A DNA stretch of 64,000 nt from Bacteroidota bacterium (GCA_030148165.1 JASBTZ010000003.1:124001-188000), one strand, 5' to 3'. Shown: positions 17,242-26,965, numbered from the stretch's first letter. Program-made: numbers and translations. Notes: generated by a model not told the origin, from the letters alone.

Positions 17242-18429
17242 TCACGACTTCATCTTCATAAGATCGAGTAGGGGTCGGCATGTACTTTCCCAGTTATAGC
17301 GCCGAACAATAAGCTTTTTTGCATTGGATGAAAGCTCCTTTCTACGTTCAGCGTTACTGAGCAAGGAGTGGGCATGACTGATCAATTCATCTGCTGTATC
17401 ACCGACCAGAATTTCCACTCCATCGATTGCGTCCAAAGCGTTATTGGCAAGGCTGGTTGTAATGCAAGGTGTTCCCAGTGCCATGGCTTCGAGTAGCTTG
17501 TTTTGCATGCCTGTACCTATCATCATAGGAGCCAAAAAGATCTTCCCGCTTAAGTAAGCACTCCTTATGTCCCGGGTCCAGCCCTGCAAGGTGATTTGTT
17601 GATTGGCTGAAGCTATACTAATCACTTTTCTATGTGGATTCGCTCCCGATATTAAAAGCGTTGCATTCGGAAGTTTCGGTAACAGATATTGATTAATATA
17701 ACTGACAGCCTCAATATTGGGAGGGTAGCTCATATTGCCCACAAACACCAGGTCATACCGATCAATGCGGTCAAGCTCTTCCAGAAATTGAGGGTCAACA
17801 CCATTGGGAATCACGTGAATTTTATTTCGATCTGGATGTGCAATTAGCTGTTTATCTTGTTCGCTGATAATGACATGATGCTCGAAATAATCGAAAATTC
17901 GTCGCTCGTATTTGGTCAATCTCTTCGCTTCCATTCGGAATAACCATCTTCTAAATATGGACTGATTGGCGATTCTTTTTTGCACACCGGAACTTAGGGC
18001 ATCCATGTAATCAATTGTCTTGGGAATATGATGTATGTTTTTTACATACTCCGATACTCTAATTAACTGACAATAAATATGTTTAAAGGAGTTTTCTTTA
18101 ATTAATAAGTTAAGTCTTTTTTTTGCACTATAACTGTAAAAATAACCCGTTTGAACCGGTCGACCTGAAAGCAACGCGATCAACATATTGGTCAGTTTTG
18201 AAAACCATGTGATGCGCGCAATGATCAATTCGCTACATATCGATTCTACTTCTTTACGATGAGCATCTGTAATCTCCTCATCACTTATACAAAATAGAAC
18301 AACTTGGAATTCTTTCGATAACTCTTTTAGTTGATGATACGCCCGTAATTTATCTCCTTTCACCAATGGGTAGGGAAAGCGGGAAAGCACTACCAGTAAC
18401 TGTTCTTTATGATTTTCCGAGGATTCCAT
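17242..18429 (-). CDS. Glycosyltransferase (GT4-like)
   Basis: 395 residues with a GT-B fold. The N-terminal start VVLSRFPYPLVKGDKLRAYHQ is typical of GT4 enzymes. The C-terminal donor domain has FVGNMSYPPNIEAVSYINQYLLP, then LQGWTRDIRSAY and the nucleotide-sugar site GTGMQNKLLEAMALGTPCITTSLA with its ExxA/M-L-G-P core. It resembles TIGR03087-type or polysaccharide-export-linked transferases, and the sugar and acceptor are unknown. It overlaps the next glycosyltransferase gene by 23 bases, so both act together, probably on a surface glycan. Confidence 0.85.
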   Translation of the reverse strand: MESSENHKEQLLVVLSRFPYPLVKGDKLRAYHQLKELSKEFQVVLFCISDEEITDAHRKEVESICSELIIARITWFSKLTNMLIALLSGRPVQTGYFYSYSAKKRLNLLIKENSFKHIYCQLIRVSEYVKNIHHIPKTIDYMDALSSGVQKRIANQSIFRRWLFRMEAKRLTKYERRIFDYFEHHVIISEQDKQLIAHPDRNKIHVIPNGVDPQFLEELDRIDRYDLVFVGNMSYPPNIEAVSYINQYLLPKLPNATLLISGANPHRKVISIASANQQITLQGWTRDIRSAYLSGKIFLAPMMIGTGMQNKLLEAMALGTPCITTSLANNALDAIDGVEILVGDTADELISHAHSLLSNAERRKELSSNAKKLIVRRYNWESTCRPLLDLMKMKS

Positions 18430-19579
18430 TCAGTTTTTCAGAGATGTCTTCAAAATTATAATGATCACGTATATGTTGCTTGCATTTCTTTCCAATTGTT
18501 TCACGCAGTTCTTGATTACCGAGTAATTCGGATGCGTGATTAACGAAGGATTCCATGTCATCCGCTTTGATCACGGCATCCGTCTCTATACCCTTCAGGC
18601 CTTTGGAGTTCGAGATTACAGGGATGCCCATGGCCATCATTTCCAGTATTTTAATCCGTACTCCGGATCCGCTATCTATCAAGGTAACAAGTATACCTCC
18701 TTGCATACATCGTTCTTCCAGATTGTCAATAAACCCTTCTTCCTTGATCGTTTCGGGATCGAATTGTTGATATGTTCCATCATATCCGCTGCCAATGAGG
18801 CATAGTCTGACAGATGGATGTTTCTTCTTCAACTCGGGCAACCAGGAAACCAGTTTTTCCACGGATTCCTTATTCGGTTCCCAGTTAATAGATCCGACAT
18901 GGAGTAAATCGCAATTGGTGTAATCTGGTTGTGCTTCTGTTACAGGGATGTTTACGGGGATATAGTGAAGCGAACTGTCAACGCCTAATTCCACGTATCG
19001 ACTTAGATCAGCCGGGCTTATACAAAGGGTGCAATCTAGTTTATTGATTGTATCAATTTCGTAAGTTTGAAGATCCTTGGATAGCTTTTTTAAGTAGGCT
19101 TGTTTGACCGCATTCGTCGTTGTTCGAGCCATATCGCTCCAAATATCACATTCCACATTATGTGATCTAAGAATTATCCGGGCGTCAGTTATACCTTCAA
19201 TCAACTCCAGATAAGGCGTAGAATAAAGGCTATCGAAGATGATGATCTCGGGATTGAAACTGATGATGTGAGACTTCATCGTACGCTCCACCTTCTTGTC
19301 ATGGAATCGATTAACGTTGTAAGAGCCCTTTTTAAATAGGTGTATAAAGGCATCAACAGCAGATACGTCTGTATTTATGTTTTGTCCATGAATACTGGCG
19401 TTTTCCTGAATTTCATCCGGGTAAGAATTCGGATTAAAAGGATGCTTCTGCGTTCCAATAGCGAAATGCGCCACTTCGTATCCGGCTTTAATGAGCAGAT
19501 CAAGGAATTGGGCGCTTGCGTAACATCCGCCGTCAATAACTGGATAGGGAGGCTTACTTGTTATGTAGAATACTTTCAC
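18407..19579 (-). CDS. Glycosyltransferase (GT4-like)
   Basis: 390 residues with the same GT-B plan as its neighbour. The N terminus is VFYITSKPPYPVIDGGCYAS, and the C-terminal half has DLLHVGSINWEPNKESVEKLV, EEGFIDNLEERC and GSGVRIKILEMMAMGIPVISNSKG. The gene overlaps the LptF/G gene by 4 bases upstream and the second transferase by 23 bases downstream, so all three form one operon. That placement suggests a role in an envelope glycan such as LPS core or O-antigen; this is inference from position. Confidence 0.85.
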   Translation of the reverse strand: MKVFYITSKPPYPVIDGGCYASAQFLDLLIKAGYEVAHFAIGTQKHPFNPNSYPDEIQENASIHGQNINTDVSAVDAFIHLFKKGSYNVNRFHDKKVERTMKSHIISFNPEIIIFDSLYSTPYLELIEGITDARIILRSHNVECDIWSDMARTTTNAVKQAYLKKLSKDLQTYEIDTINKLDCTLCISPADLSRYVELGVDSSLHYIPVNIPVTEAQPDYTNCDLLHVGSINWEPNKESVEKLVSWLPELKKKHPSVRLCLIGSGYDGTYQQFDPETIKEEGFIDNLEERCMQGGILVTLIDSGSGVRIKILEMMAMGIPVISNSKGLKGIETDAVIKADDMESFVNHASELLGNQELRETIGKKCKQHIRDHYNFEDISEKLNGILGKS

Positions 19580-21012
19580 CGTTTTCTTCTAAATAATCTG
19601 ATCCAATTATCCTTACTCAGTACCGGAAGATCGTTGGCGGCAGCATTTAATAAAATGAACGCAATAGGAGCCAGGACCATTGCTGAGAACCACATGCCAA
19701 CTACAGGTGAGACGGTTCCTGCGTTTGCCAGGTTTTCACCGATCGTTAATAACACAAAGTAGACTAAGAAGAGTAGTGCTGCGATTACCACCGGAGCGCC
19801 AAATCCCCCTCGTTTAACGATAGCGCCTAAAGGAGCTCCGATAAAGAAGAGAATAATAATAGCAACAGTTAAAGCGAACTTCCTGTTGTATTCGATCAGG
19901 TACTGGTCTATATCCCGATTGATGGTTGCTAAGAAATCCTTTTGACCCTGAATGTTTTTATTTTTTAATCGAAGCTGACTTTGAGATTTCGTTATAGCCT
20001 CAATTTTTTGCTCGCGATTGAGTTTATCGAAGACAACTGCACCGCCTGTTATTGTGTCAATGTGTTGCTTATTGTTCCTGGCAAAGTCAATAGCCACAAA
20101 ATATGGGTGTGATGATCGGATATTTGTTACAAAGTTTTGTTGTATCTCATTTCCATGATTGAGTATTGAATCTACAACATAATCTAACTGAAATACATTC
20201 AGCATCTCGTGTTTGTCTTTAAAAAGCTCTTCTTCCGACCTGCTAAGATCAAACCCGGTAAGGTCAATCTTATGCGTCGCATGGTCGAAAGTGGATCTTC
20301 GTGAAGGATGATTGCTGTGTTTACCGTGAGGCTTACCCTCTGCACTAAACACCGGAACCTGAGGCGCGAGCTCTTCGAACATGGTTCCATTCTCCATTTC
20401 GAAGTACAGATACTTACCATTGTCGGACTTATAAATTTTTCCGCGTTCCGCACGTATCGTTTTGATTTCGGTCGGGTTCGAATGATCATGTATTAGGATG
20501 CCTTCAAATTCATCCCCCGATCCGCTATCCACTTTGATGGCGTAACCATCAAGTTCTTTACTGTAGACACCGGGAGTTATAATTGTTGAGATCTTAGTGT
20601 TTTGTATATCGAAGATCAATGAATGCCATTTAAGATTGGCGACTGGTATAACATAGTTGGCAAAGTAGAAGGTACAGATTGCTATTATGATCACGATGAA
20701 CATCAATGGTCGTATTATCTTGTACAATGACATGCCACTGGCTTTTAAGGCCGTTAGCTCGTTGTTTTCGGCGAGATTCCCCATGGTCATGATAGAAGAA
20801 AGAAGGATCGCTAATGGCAACGCCAGCGGTATCAAACTTGCAGAAACGTAGAATAAGAGCTCAACGATAACACTTACATCCAGTCCTTTTCCCATTAAGT
20901 CGTCAATGTATTTCCAAAAGAACTGCATGATGAGAATAAACATGGAGATGGCAAAGGTCACCAGGAAAGGGCCTGTAAACGAGCGTATTCCAAAAAAATA
21001 GAGTCGTTTCAA
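19576..21012 (-). CDS. LptF/LptG family permease (LPS export)
   Basis: 478 residues. Membrane helices lie at about 10-30, 55-78, 100-120 and three more at about 385-460, with a periplasmic beta-jellyroll region between (about 130-370). The N terminus KRLYFFGIRSFTGPFLVTFAISMFILIMQF and ENNELTALKASGMSLYKIIRPL are characteristic of LptF/G, the inner-membrane part of the LPS transport bridge driven by LptB. Bacteroidota often keep a longer periplasmic part, as here. The partner LptD is also in the window (57958-60513). Confidence 0.9.
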   Translation of the reverse strand: MKRLYFFGIRSFTGPFLVTFAISMFILIMQFFWKYIDDLMGKGLDVSVIVELLFYVSASLIPLALPLAILLSSIMTMGNLAENNELTALKASGMSLYKIIRPLMFIVIIIAICTFYFANYVIPVANLKWHSLIFDIQNTKISTIITPGVYSKELDGYAIKVDSGSGDEFEGILIHDHSNPTEIKTIRAERGKIYKSDNGKYLYFEMENGTMFEELAPQVPVFSAEGKPHGKHSNHPSRRSTFDHATHKIDLTGFDLSRSEEELFKDKHEMLNVFQLDYVVDSILNHGNEIQQNFVTNIRSSHPYFVAIDFARNNKQHIDTITGGAVVFDKLNREQKIEAITKSQSQLRLKNKNIQGQKDFLATINRDIDQYLIEYNRKFALTVAIIILFFIGAPLGAIVKRGGFGAPVVIAALLFLVYFVLLTIGENLANAGTVSPVVGMWFSAMVLAPIAFILLNAAANDLPVLSKDNWIRLFRRKR

Positions 21013-21075
21013 ATCAAGTGAATTTGAGCAGCGTATGCGGCATTGGAAACGAACAAATGAATTGAATATTTTGAG

Positions 21076-21462
21076 TTATGCTCCTAAAACTCTTTTTAAC
21101 TCATTAATCTGCTGGTCCCATAGCAACTGCGATTCTTCAATTTCATCTGGTTCTGCGAAATCCGTAATTGTAAGGATTACGGCTTTTGTCATTGGATCAA
21201 CTTCATAGCGCAGCTCGAAGTAAGTATCCATATTTTCTTCTTCGTCATCCAACCACTTCCATTTAACCTTAGAATTAGCCTTTTTAGTGATAAGCCTTGC
21301 TTCTTCCTCACTTCCATCCCAAAAGAAGGTATAGACATCATCTTTGATGTTAACATCATCAGCAAACCATTCGCTCAATCCACTTGGAGTACTAATCATG
21401 TTATCAAGCACTTTTGTTGACGTCTTTAGTAAAAATTCCAATTCAAACTTCTCTTTCTCCAT
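21076..21462 (-). CDS. START-like domain protein (AHSA1/SRPBCC fold)
   Basis: 128 residues, complete. The order of strands and the motifs KFELEFLLKTSTKVLDNMIS, PSGLSEWFADDV, VYTFFWDGSEEEARL and KVKWKWLDDEEE fit a small conserved Bacteroidota START-like family with a SRPBCC ligand-binding fold. The function is unknown; such folds bind hydrophobic ligands or act as co-chaperones. It is upstream of the LptF/G operon in the same direction with a 63-base gap, so it may or may not be co-transcribed. Confidence 0.8.
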   Translation of the reverse strand: MEKEKFELEFLLKTSTKVLDNMISTPSGLSEWFADDVNIKDDVYTFFWDGSEEEARLITKKANSKVKWKWLDDEEENMDTYFELRYEVDPMTKAVILTITDFAEPDEIEESQLLWDQQINELKRVLGA

Positions 21463-21639
21463 GTTGCTTTAATCGTATCGGTTAAAAGTTTCGCAATATA
21501 CGCATTCTTTTAGTTGTGACTTGATATAATTTCTTAAAAAATCGTCTGCTTTGATCGAGATTAAACCGGAACTTTGAGTATTAAATGAAAAAAAATCATA
21601 CTAAACCGTTTTACGTTCAATTATTTGTGAATGAGTCTG

Positions 21640-21670
21640 TTGGAGGTTCGTTTTTGTATGGCTAATTTTG
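21640..21670 (+). promoter_or_regulatory. Promoter of the GH18 gene
   Basis: TTG at 21640-21642, a 20-base spacer and TAATTTTG at 21663-21670 match the Bacteroidota -33/-7 pattern. The predicted transcript start (about 21676) lies downstream of the earlier in-frame ATG at 21631, which supports the translation start at 21694. The rest of the 231-base gap 21463-21693 shows nothing else I can name. Confidence 0.55.
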
Positions 21671-21693
21671 CAGTCAACTTAATAACTGTACTT

Positions 21694-23940
21694 ATGAGGT
21701 CAATACAATTTGTTACACTGCTAATCCTTTCATTTGGTGCTTTTGCACAAGGAAATTACCCTTCAATTCATGAGGAGCAATTGAATTATTATAATGCGAC
21801 AGGCAACACCGACGCTGCATATTACGAGGCAAAACCAACTGTGCAGGTATCGCATAACAATAAGGTTTGTAATTTGAATAAGATCGTATATGGCTGGCAT
21901 CCTTATTGGGTTGGATCTGCTTACCAGAATTATCAATGGGACTTATTGAGTCACTTTTCATTTTTTAGCTACGAGGTTAATGCAGTAGATGGTCAGCCAA
22001 TCAATACGCATGGGTGGAGTACAAGTGCTGCAGTGGATGCAGCCTTGGCAAGTGGAAATACCAAAGTGACCTTGTGCGTTACGCTCTTTTCAGGTCACAA
22101 TACATTCTTCGGAAGCGCAACGGCTCAACAAACGCTTATTACTAACCTTATCAATTTAGTGCAGACACGCGGAGCAGATGGAGTTAATATAGACTTCGAA
22201 GGATTGCCTAGTGGGCAAGCGACGAATTTCGCCAATTTTATGGTGAATCTGGCTAATCAGATGCATACTGCAATACCGGGATCGGAAGTGAGTACTGTTT
22301 TATACGCGGTAGACTGGAATAACGTGTTTGATTTTTCAATCATGGAACCTGAGGTAGATCACTACATCATTATGGGGTATGGCTATTACTATTCAGGAAG
22401 TTCAACTGCTGGACCAACAGACCCGCTCTATCATTTTGGATCAACATACAACTATACCTTGTCCAAGACAATCACGCATTATCTGGACGTGGGTTGTCCT
22501 GCTGAGAAGTTGGTGCTTGGTTTACCAGAATATGGTTATGAGTGGAACACGGCGAATTCAACTATACCGTCATCTACAACTGCATCCGGTACAGCTAAAA
22601 CCTATGCAGTCATTATGAATAATACATCAGGGAATTATTCTCCTGCTAATTATACCTGGGTATCCGACCCGGTAATAGACGCATATGTTTATAATGACGG
22701 TAACGACAACCAATGTTTTATTTCATTGGATTCTGCCTGGAGAAAGAGACTAGAGCATGTTCTGCATTCCGGAATTGCAGGAATAGGAATCTGGGCCTTG
22801 GGTTACGATAATGGGTACAACGGACTATGGAACGCCATGTCTGATTACATGACAGATTGCTTTGAGGATCCATGCAGTGGTATAATACATGATTTTGGAG
22901 GTCCAACCCGAAATTATTATGATGATGAGGATTACACCTGGACGATACAGCCTCCGGGAGCAGGAAGTATTGATGTTAACTTCACCATGTTTGATGTGGA
23001 GCTGAATTATGATTATTTGTACGTATATGACGGGCCTACAAATCTCTCACCACAGATCGCAGGTAGTCCATTCACAGGTACAACGGGACCTGGATCCTTT
23101 ACAACTTCATCCGGTGCAGTTACGTTTAGATTCACATCAGATGGCGCAACTGTTACGCCTGGTTTCCTTGCTAATTACAGTTGTAACGCTGTTCCGGCAC
23201 CCGTTGCAGACTTTTCATTGAGCGCTATGGAAATTTGTGTAGGAGATTCGATTCAGCTGTTAAGCAATTCTCCAAATGCCGACAGTTATAGTTGGACAAC
23301 TTCTGCCGGTGGTTTATCCTCGTCAACAGACGAGAACCCATATTTCTATCCGCTTACGTCTGGAACGTATACTATCACGTTAGACGTGGTAAATGCGAGT
23401 GGATCAGATCAAATGATTCAGAATGTAGTTATAAGCGTGTTAGATGAGCCTGTTGCGATCGGAAATGTACTTGATTCAACGGTCGTTATTCCAGGTGAAG
23501 TAGCTTATTTCGATAATACGAGTGTGAATTCAACTTCATATTATTGGGATTTCGGAGATGGAGGTAATAGTACGGACATGACACCGTGGCATGCATACAC
23601 AAGTAATGGAACTTATACTGTAACATTGATTGCTATAAATGGTGTTTGTCCAAATGACACCACATACTTAACGGTACATGTAGGAACACAGAACATTATT
23701 TCGATAGAAGGAGAAGAACTGACTGTCTATCCAAATCCTGCACAAAATGAGCTTTTCATTTCAGGGAGTCTTTCATCCAATGCACAATACCAAGTGGTTG
23801 CAATGGATGGCAGAATACTCGATTCCGGAGAATTAATCGAAAACTCGATTATCGATTTGAGTCAGCTTTCAAAAGCAGCTTATTTCCTTAGAATTGTTAC
23901 GCCTAAAGCTGAAAATCAGTTAATGTTCATCAAGAACTAA
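21694..23940 (+). CDS. Secreted GH18 glycosidase with CUB, PKD and T9SS sorting domains
   Basis: 748 residues from ATG 21694, chosen because it starts a signal peptide (RSIQFVTLLILSFGAFAQG) and because the promoter lies upstream of it. The GH18 domain (about 45-385) has the active-site motif DGVNIDFE, with Asp162 and the catalytic Glu169, so it is predicted chitinase-like (chitin or peptidoglycan-type sugars). A CUB domain follows (about 395-495: VYDGPTNLSPQ), then PKD-like repeats (about 505-680, with YYWDFGDGGNSTD). The end is a T9SS type A signal (LTVYPNPAQNELFIS to KAAYFLRIV). The gene stands alone; it points away from the START/LPS group. Confidence 0.9.
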   Translation: MRSIQFVTLLILSFGAFAQGNYPSIHEEQLNYYNATGNTDAAYYEAKPTVQVSHNNKVCNLNKIVYGWHPYWVGSAYQNYQWDLLSHFSFFSYEVNAVDGQPINTHGWSTSAAVDAALASGNTKVTLCVTLFSGHNTFFGSATAQQTLITNLINLVQTRGADGVNIDFEGLPSGQATNFANFMVNLANQMHTAIPGSEVSTVLYAVDWNNVFDFSIMEPEVDHYIIMGYGYYYSGSSTAGPTDPLYHFGSTYNYTLSKTITHYLDVGCPAEKLVLGLPEYGYEWNTANSTIPSSTTASGTAKTYAVIMNNTSGNYSPANYTWVSDPVIDAYVYNDGNDNQCFISLDSAWRKRLEHVLHSGIAGIGIWALGYDNGYNGLWNAMSDYMTDCFEDPCSGIIHDFGGPTRNYYDDEDYTWTIQPPGAGSIDVNFTMFDVELNYDYLYVYDGPTNLSPQIAGSPFTGTTGPGSFTTSSGAVTFRFTSDGATVTPGFLANYSCNAVPAPVADFSLSAMEICVGDSIQLLSNSPNADSYSWTTSAGGLSSSTDENPYFYPLTSGTYTITLDVVNASGSDQMIQNVVISVLDEPVAIGNVLDSTVVIPGEVAYFDNTSVNSTSYYWDFGDGGNSTDMTPWHAYTSNGTYTVTLIAINGVCPNDTTYLTVHVGTQNIISIEGEELTVYPNPAQNELFISGSLSSNAQYQVVAMDGRILDSGELIENSIIDLSQLSKAAYFLRIVTPKAENQLMFIKN

Positions 23941-23952
23941 AGCGCTCGAGAT

Positions 23953-25410
23953 CTAATCCTTATTGTCATTTGAATCGTCACCGGATGGCGTTTCTTCTAT
24001 GTCACTACCAGCTTCTGACGATTGGCTTGAGCTCAGACTTTTACCTTTCAGGTATTCCGGTAAACTCATGCCGGCCATGTTAAACATTTCCTGAAGAGGG
24101 GGGACGGAACCATATAGTCCAGAAATAAAATCAGCAGTGGACGATTTGCCGTCTTTACCTTTTCCATTGTCCCAAACAGTAACCTTGTCAATCTTGATGT
24201 TTTTAATAGCTTCAGATTGCATTTTCACAAGTTCAGGTAATTTATCCGCAATCATGATCTTAACAGCATCTTCCGAGCTATTGCCAGCTGCAGCTACTAA
24301 CTGTTTGAATCCTTCCGCTTGCTTGCTCAATATCTCATACAAACCACGTGCTTCCGCATCCATTTTCATGTAGATTGCATCCGCTTCACCTTTCGCTTTT
24401 CTTCGAGTTTGTTCAGCCTGTGCATCCGCATCTATCTCAACTTTCTCTTTATCGATTTCTGCAGGTACAATAATGTTTGCTTTCTGAGTCGCCTGATCTC
24501 TTTGCGCACGAATTAATTCTGCTTCTTTCTGAGCTGTATAAGACTCTTCAAGTGCTTTAGCTTCTTTTACTCGTTCCGCAGCTATAGCAATTCTATTTGC
24601 CTCAGCTTCCGCTTCACGTCTCTTGGCATCAGAGTTTGCAATAGTAACCTTCGCTGTGTTTTCACCCTCTACTGCTTGTGCGTTAGCCGCTGCAACTTGC
24701 GTTCTTTCATCCTGATGCGCATTTGCCTCACCAATCGAACCATCTCTGTTCTTTTCCGCTACACTTCTTCTTGCATCATTGATTGCCTTAGCAGCAGCTT
24801 CTTTACCTAAAGCTTCTATATATCCGGACTCATCTTTGATATCCGTAACATTCACGTTGATTAGCTTTAAACCAATCTTTTTCAATTCGGCCTCTACATT
24901 CGAAGAAACATTCGCAAGAAACTTGTCTCTGTTGGAGTTAATTTCTTCGATGTCCATAGTTGCAACAACCAATCGTAGCTGACCAAAGATGATGTCTTTA
25001 GCCAAATCATGTACCTGCTGTGGCGACAATCCAAGTAGTCTTTCAGCTGCATTACTCATTACACCAGGCTCAGTAGTGATACCTACCGTAAAACTTGAAG
25101 GAACATCAACCCGAATATTCTGCTTAGAAAGAGCATTGGTTAATTTTACTTCAATTGAGATCGGTTTAAGTTCAAGGTATTGAAAGTCCTGAATTACCGG
25201 CCAAATAAATGCGGCCCCACCGTGGATACACTTTGCGGATCGGAATCCATCAGCCCCTTGACCAACCTTACCATAAACAACGAGTATCTGATCAGAGGGA
25301 CAGCGTTTATAACGCCTGATAAATGTTAGGAACAGGATGAATAGAAAGAGTATACCTGCAATAATTGCAACTAACCCAAATGACATACCGTCAACAGCGT
25401 TTGGATCCAT
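23953..25410 (-). CDS. Flotillin-like SPFH membrane scaffold protein
   Basis: 485 residues. A single membrane helix at about 9-30 (SFGLVAIIAGILFLFILFLT) precedes an SPFH/PHB domain (about 40-215: PISIEVKLTNALSKQNIRVDVP and IFGQLRLVVATMDIEEINSNRD). A long coiled coil (about 225-375) rich in Glu/Ala repeats (RREAEAEANRIAIAAERV; RKAKGEADAIYMKMDAEARG) is typical of flotillins, and the C-terminal tail is acidic. Flotillins organise membrane microdomains. The gene follows the NfeD gene with a one-base gap, the standard flotillin-NfeD pairing in bacteria. Confidence 0.9.
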   Translation of the reverse strand: MDPNAVDGMSFGLVAIIAGILFLFILFLTFIRRYKRCPSDQILVVYGKVGQGADGFRSAKCIHGGAAFIWPVIQDFQYLELKPISIEVKLTNALSKQNIRVDVPSSFTVGITTEPGVMSNAAERLLGLSPQQVHDLAKDIIFGQLRLVVATMDIEEINSNRDKFLANVSSNVEAELKKIGLKLINVNVTDIKDESGYIEALGKEAAAKAINDARRSVAEKNRDGSIGEANAHQDERTQVAAANAQAVEGENTAKVTIANSDAKRREAEAEANRIAIAAERVKEAKALEESYTAQKEAELIRAQRDQATQKANIIVPAEIDKEKVEIDADAQAEQTRRKAKGEADAIYMKMDAEARGLYEILSKQAEGFKQLVAAAGNSSEDAVKIMIADKLPELVKMQSEAIKNIKIDKVTVWDNGKGKDGKSSTADFISGLYGSVPPLQEMFNMAGMSLPEYLKGKSLSSSQSSEAGSDIEETPSGDDSNDNKD

Positions 25411-25411
25411 A

Positions 25412-25984
25412 TTAATTTAAATTTTTAGTAACTAACAATATGTGATTATCGATCACACCTTTTACTTTGACTACAGTTCCGACGGACAGATCTTCTTCAT
25501 CTTCTGTAACTGCCTGAATTTCATGAACTGATCCTTGAATACTAATCTGAACTTTTCCGAAACCACCATTGTTTGCTTTAATTGGTAGGTATACCTCACC
25601 GGTTCTACCAATGGCGTTTTTCATTCTCATAGAGCCGTCTTCAATAAGCCTCGTAAGAAAGTAGAATAAAGTAGCCATCAAGGTCATCATTATTAATCCG
25701 CAGATAACGGAAATAATAATTACCATAGCTGTAGACATTCCTGATCTTATACAGGCAATCCCGGTCCAGGAAAACACCGTGAAGAATCCAACCAGATTCT
25801 TAAAAGTGATAAATTGGAATCCGGCACCATCTGCATCAGTATCCATGTCAACGTCCCCATCTACGTCCATGTCACCTCCAAGGAAGGTGGTGGCTAAAAC
25901 AAATAAGAAAGCTAAAGAAGATGGAATGGCGAAGTACCAATAGATTTTTTCAAATAACTCAAGACCATTAAACCAATCTAGCAT
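25412..25984 (-). CDS. NfeD-like membrane protein, flotillin partner
   Basis: 190 residues. Membrane segments lie at about 13-31, 70-90 and 95-115, with an acidic repeat between (DMDVDGDVDMDTDADGAG). The C-terminal OB-fold (about 120-190) has AIGRTGEVYLPIKANNGGFG and VHEIQAVTEDEEDLSVGTVVKV, the NfeD signature pattern. NfeD proteins work with SPFH proteins in membrane quality control. The asp-rich linker is unusual and might bind calcium; that is speculation. It is cotranscribed with the flotillin gene downstream. Confidence 0.85.
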   Translation of the reverse strand: MLDWFNGLELFEKIYWYFAIPSSLAFLFVLATTFLGGDMDVDGDVDMDTDADGAGFQFITFKNLVGFFTVFSWTGIACIRSGMSTAMVIIISVICGLIMMTLMATLFYFLTRLIEDGSMRMKNAIGRTGEVYLPIKANNGGFGKVQISIQGSVHEIQAVTEDEEDLSVGTVVKVKGVIDNHILLVTKNLN

Positions 25985-26082
25985 AGTAAAGTAAATAATG
26001 ATTGAAGCTAAATATAGTCAATTCCTTTACGAAACATATGCTGCCGTCATAGATTTTTAAAAAAATATCAAAGCTGTTGATT

Positions 26083-26718
26083 TTATGAATCTATTAGCTC
26101 GCTATCCTTGTTATCTCGGCTGATTAGCTCATTAATTTTTGGTTGAATGATCCATACACCGATAATATTAAACCACATTAGGAAAAATTCTCCCATGTAA
26201 TCCGATGAAGTTGCCTCTCGCTGTAACAAAACGGATTTGTATGTTTTTGCACAGAAATAGAAGCAATAGAACATACAGAACATAGCAAACAAATGAAGCA
26301 AGAAGATGATTACGAAGTAAGACATGATTGTTGATAGCTGTTCCATTTCGGGTGGCTGGTTGCTCATGGCTGCTTCCTGAAAACTGCTAAATAGAAAAAC
26401 GATCAGGATCACAAAAAAGAAGATATAGACTGCTGGAAAAATCAGGAAGAATTTAAACCTGCCAACCGGAAGTTTAACATTAGCCGGTAAGTATTTCTGA
26501 AGCCCGACACCTATTGACCACTGCCAGGCGAACATGATAACCATGGGTATAAGCATGATCATTGGTAAAAAACTGAAAATTTCAAATACGGTTGACGGGT
26601 CGCCATTTTCAATAGCCGCAGAAATCCCTGCGCTCAAGAAGATGAAATTACCTATGATTGGCACAGCAAACATGAGTATAAATAATTGCCAATGCTTCCA
26701 TTTGTGAATAAGCTCCAT
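26083..26718 (-). CDS. Hypothetical membrane protein (211 aa)
   Basis: About five hydrophobic segments (WKHWQLFILMFAVPIIGNFIF, SFLPMIMLIPMVIMFAWQW, FFLIFPAVYIFFFVILIVFLF, TIMSYFVIIFLLHLFAMFCMF, YMGEFFLMWFNIIGVWII). I do not recognise a family. The sequence is rich in Phe and Met and has short charged ends. It stands between the tRNA-Met and the NfeD-flotillin pair, separated from the latter by about 98 bases, and shows no obvious link to either. It looks like an ordinary expressed gene because codon use matches its neighbours and no stop interrupts it. Confidence 0.6.
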   Translation of the reverse strand: MELIHKWKHWQLFILMFAVPIIGNFIFLSAGISAAIENGDPSTVFEIFSFLPMIMLIPMVIMFAWQWSIGVGLQKYLPANVKLPVGRFKFFLIFPAVYIFFFVILIVFLFSSFQEAAMSNQPPEMEQLSTIMSYFVIIFLLHLFAMFCMFYCFYFCAKTYKSVLLQREATSSDYMGEFFLMWFNIIGVWIIQPKINELISRDNKDSELIDS

Positions 26719-26745
26719 GATATCGTTTTGCGCTAATTTATGAAA

Positions 26746-26772
26746 AATAAAAAAGCCCCGAAGTGGGGCTTT
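26746..26772 (-). terminator. Intrinsic terminator of tRNA-Met
   Basis: On the minus strand: 8-bp stem AAAGCCCC/GGGGCTTT with a 5-base loop, ending in a T run, immediately downstream of the tRNA. Confidence 0.85.
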
Positions 26773-26775
26773 ATT

Positions 26776-26852
26776 TGGTAGCGAGAGAGAGATTTGAACT
26801 CTCGACCTCAGGGTTATGAATCCTGCGCTCTAACCAACTGAGCTACCTCGCC
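26776..26852 (-). tRNA. tRNA-Met (CAU), elongator type
   Basis: 77 bases including the encoded CCA. The 7-base acceptor arm begins GGCGAGG, the D arm is GCTC/GAGC, the anticodon loop is TTCATAA (anticodon CAT), the T arm is GAGAG-TTCAAAT-CTCTC, and the end is ACCA. The G1-U72 pair and lack of the initiator C1-A72 mismatch exclude initiator tRNA. A CAT anticodon can also belong to lysidine-modified tRNA-Ile2, but the body resembles Bacteroidota elongator Met. Confidence 0.9.
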
Positions 26853-26916
26853 ATAAACTTACTGAGCATGTTGTATTAGTGCCGTTGGTTTGCACTTATT
26901 TGCTCAAATGCAGGTG

Positions 26917-26946
26917 CAAATATAGTAGTATTTTTATTTAATACAA
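26917..26946 (-). promoter_or_regulatory. Promoter of tRNA-Met
   Basis: On the minus strand TTG (26946-26944), exactly 19 bases, then TATATTTG (26924-26917), the full Bacteroidota promoter pattern. The predicted transcript start is about 26911, giving a 5' leader of roughly 59 bases ahead of the tRNA. Confidence 0.7.
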
Positions 26947-26965
26947 TATGCCAAAATCACTTTGT

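Noticed and set aside
21631-21693. Longer start for the GH18 protein at 21631
   Set aside because: The probable -7 element 21663-21670 lies inside this segment, and the signal peptide begins at 21694.
26803-26825. A-C mismatch at the top of the anticodon stem of tRNA-Met
   Set aside because: The GGATTCATAACCC arrangement is, to my knowledge, usual in Bacteroidota elongator tRNA-Met, so it is not a sign of decay.
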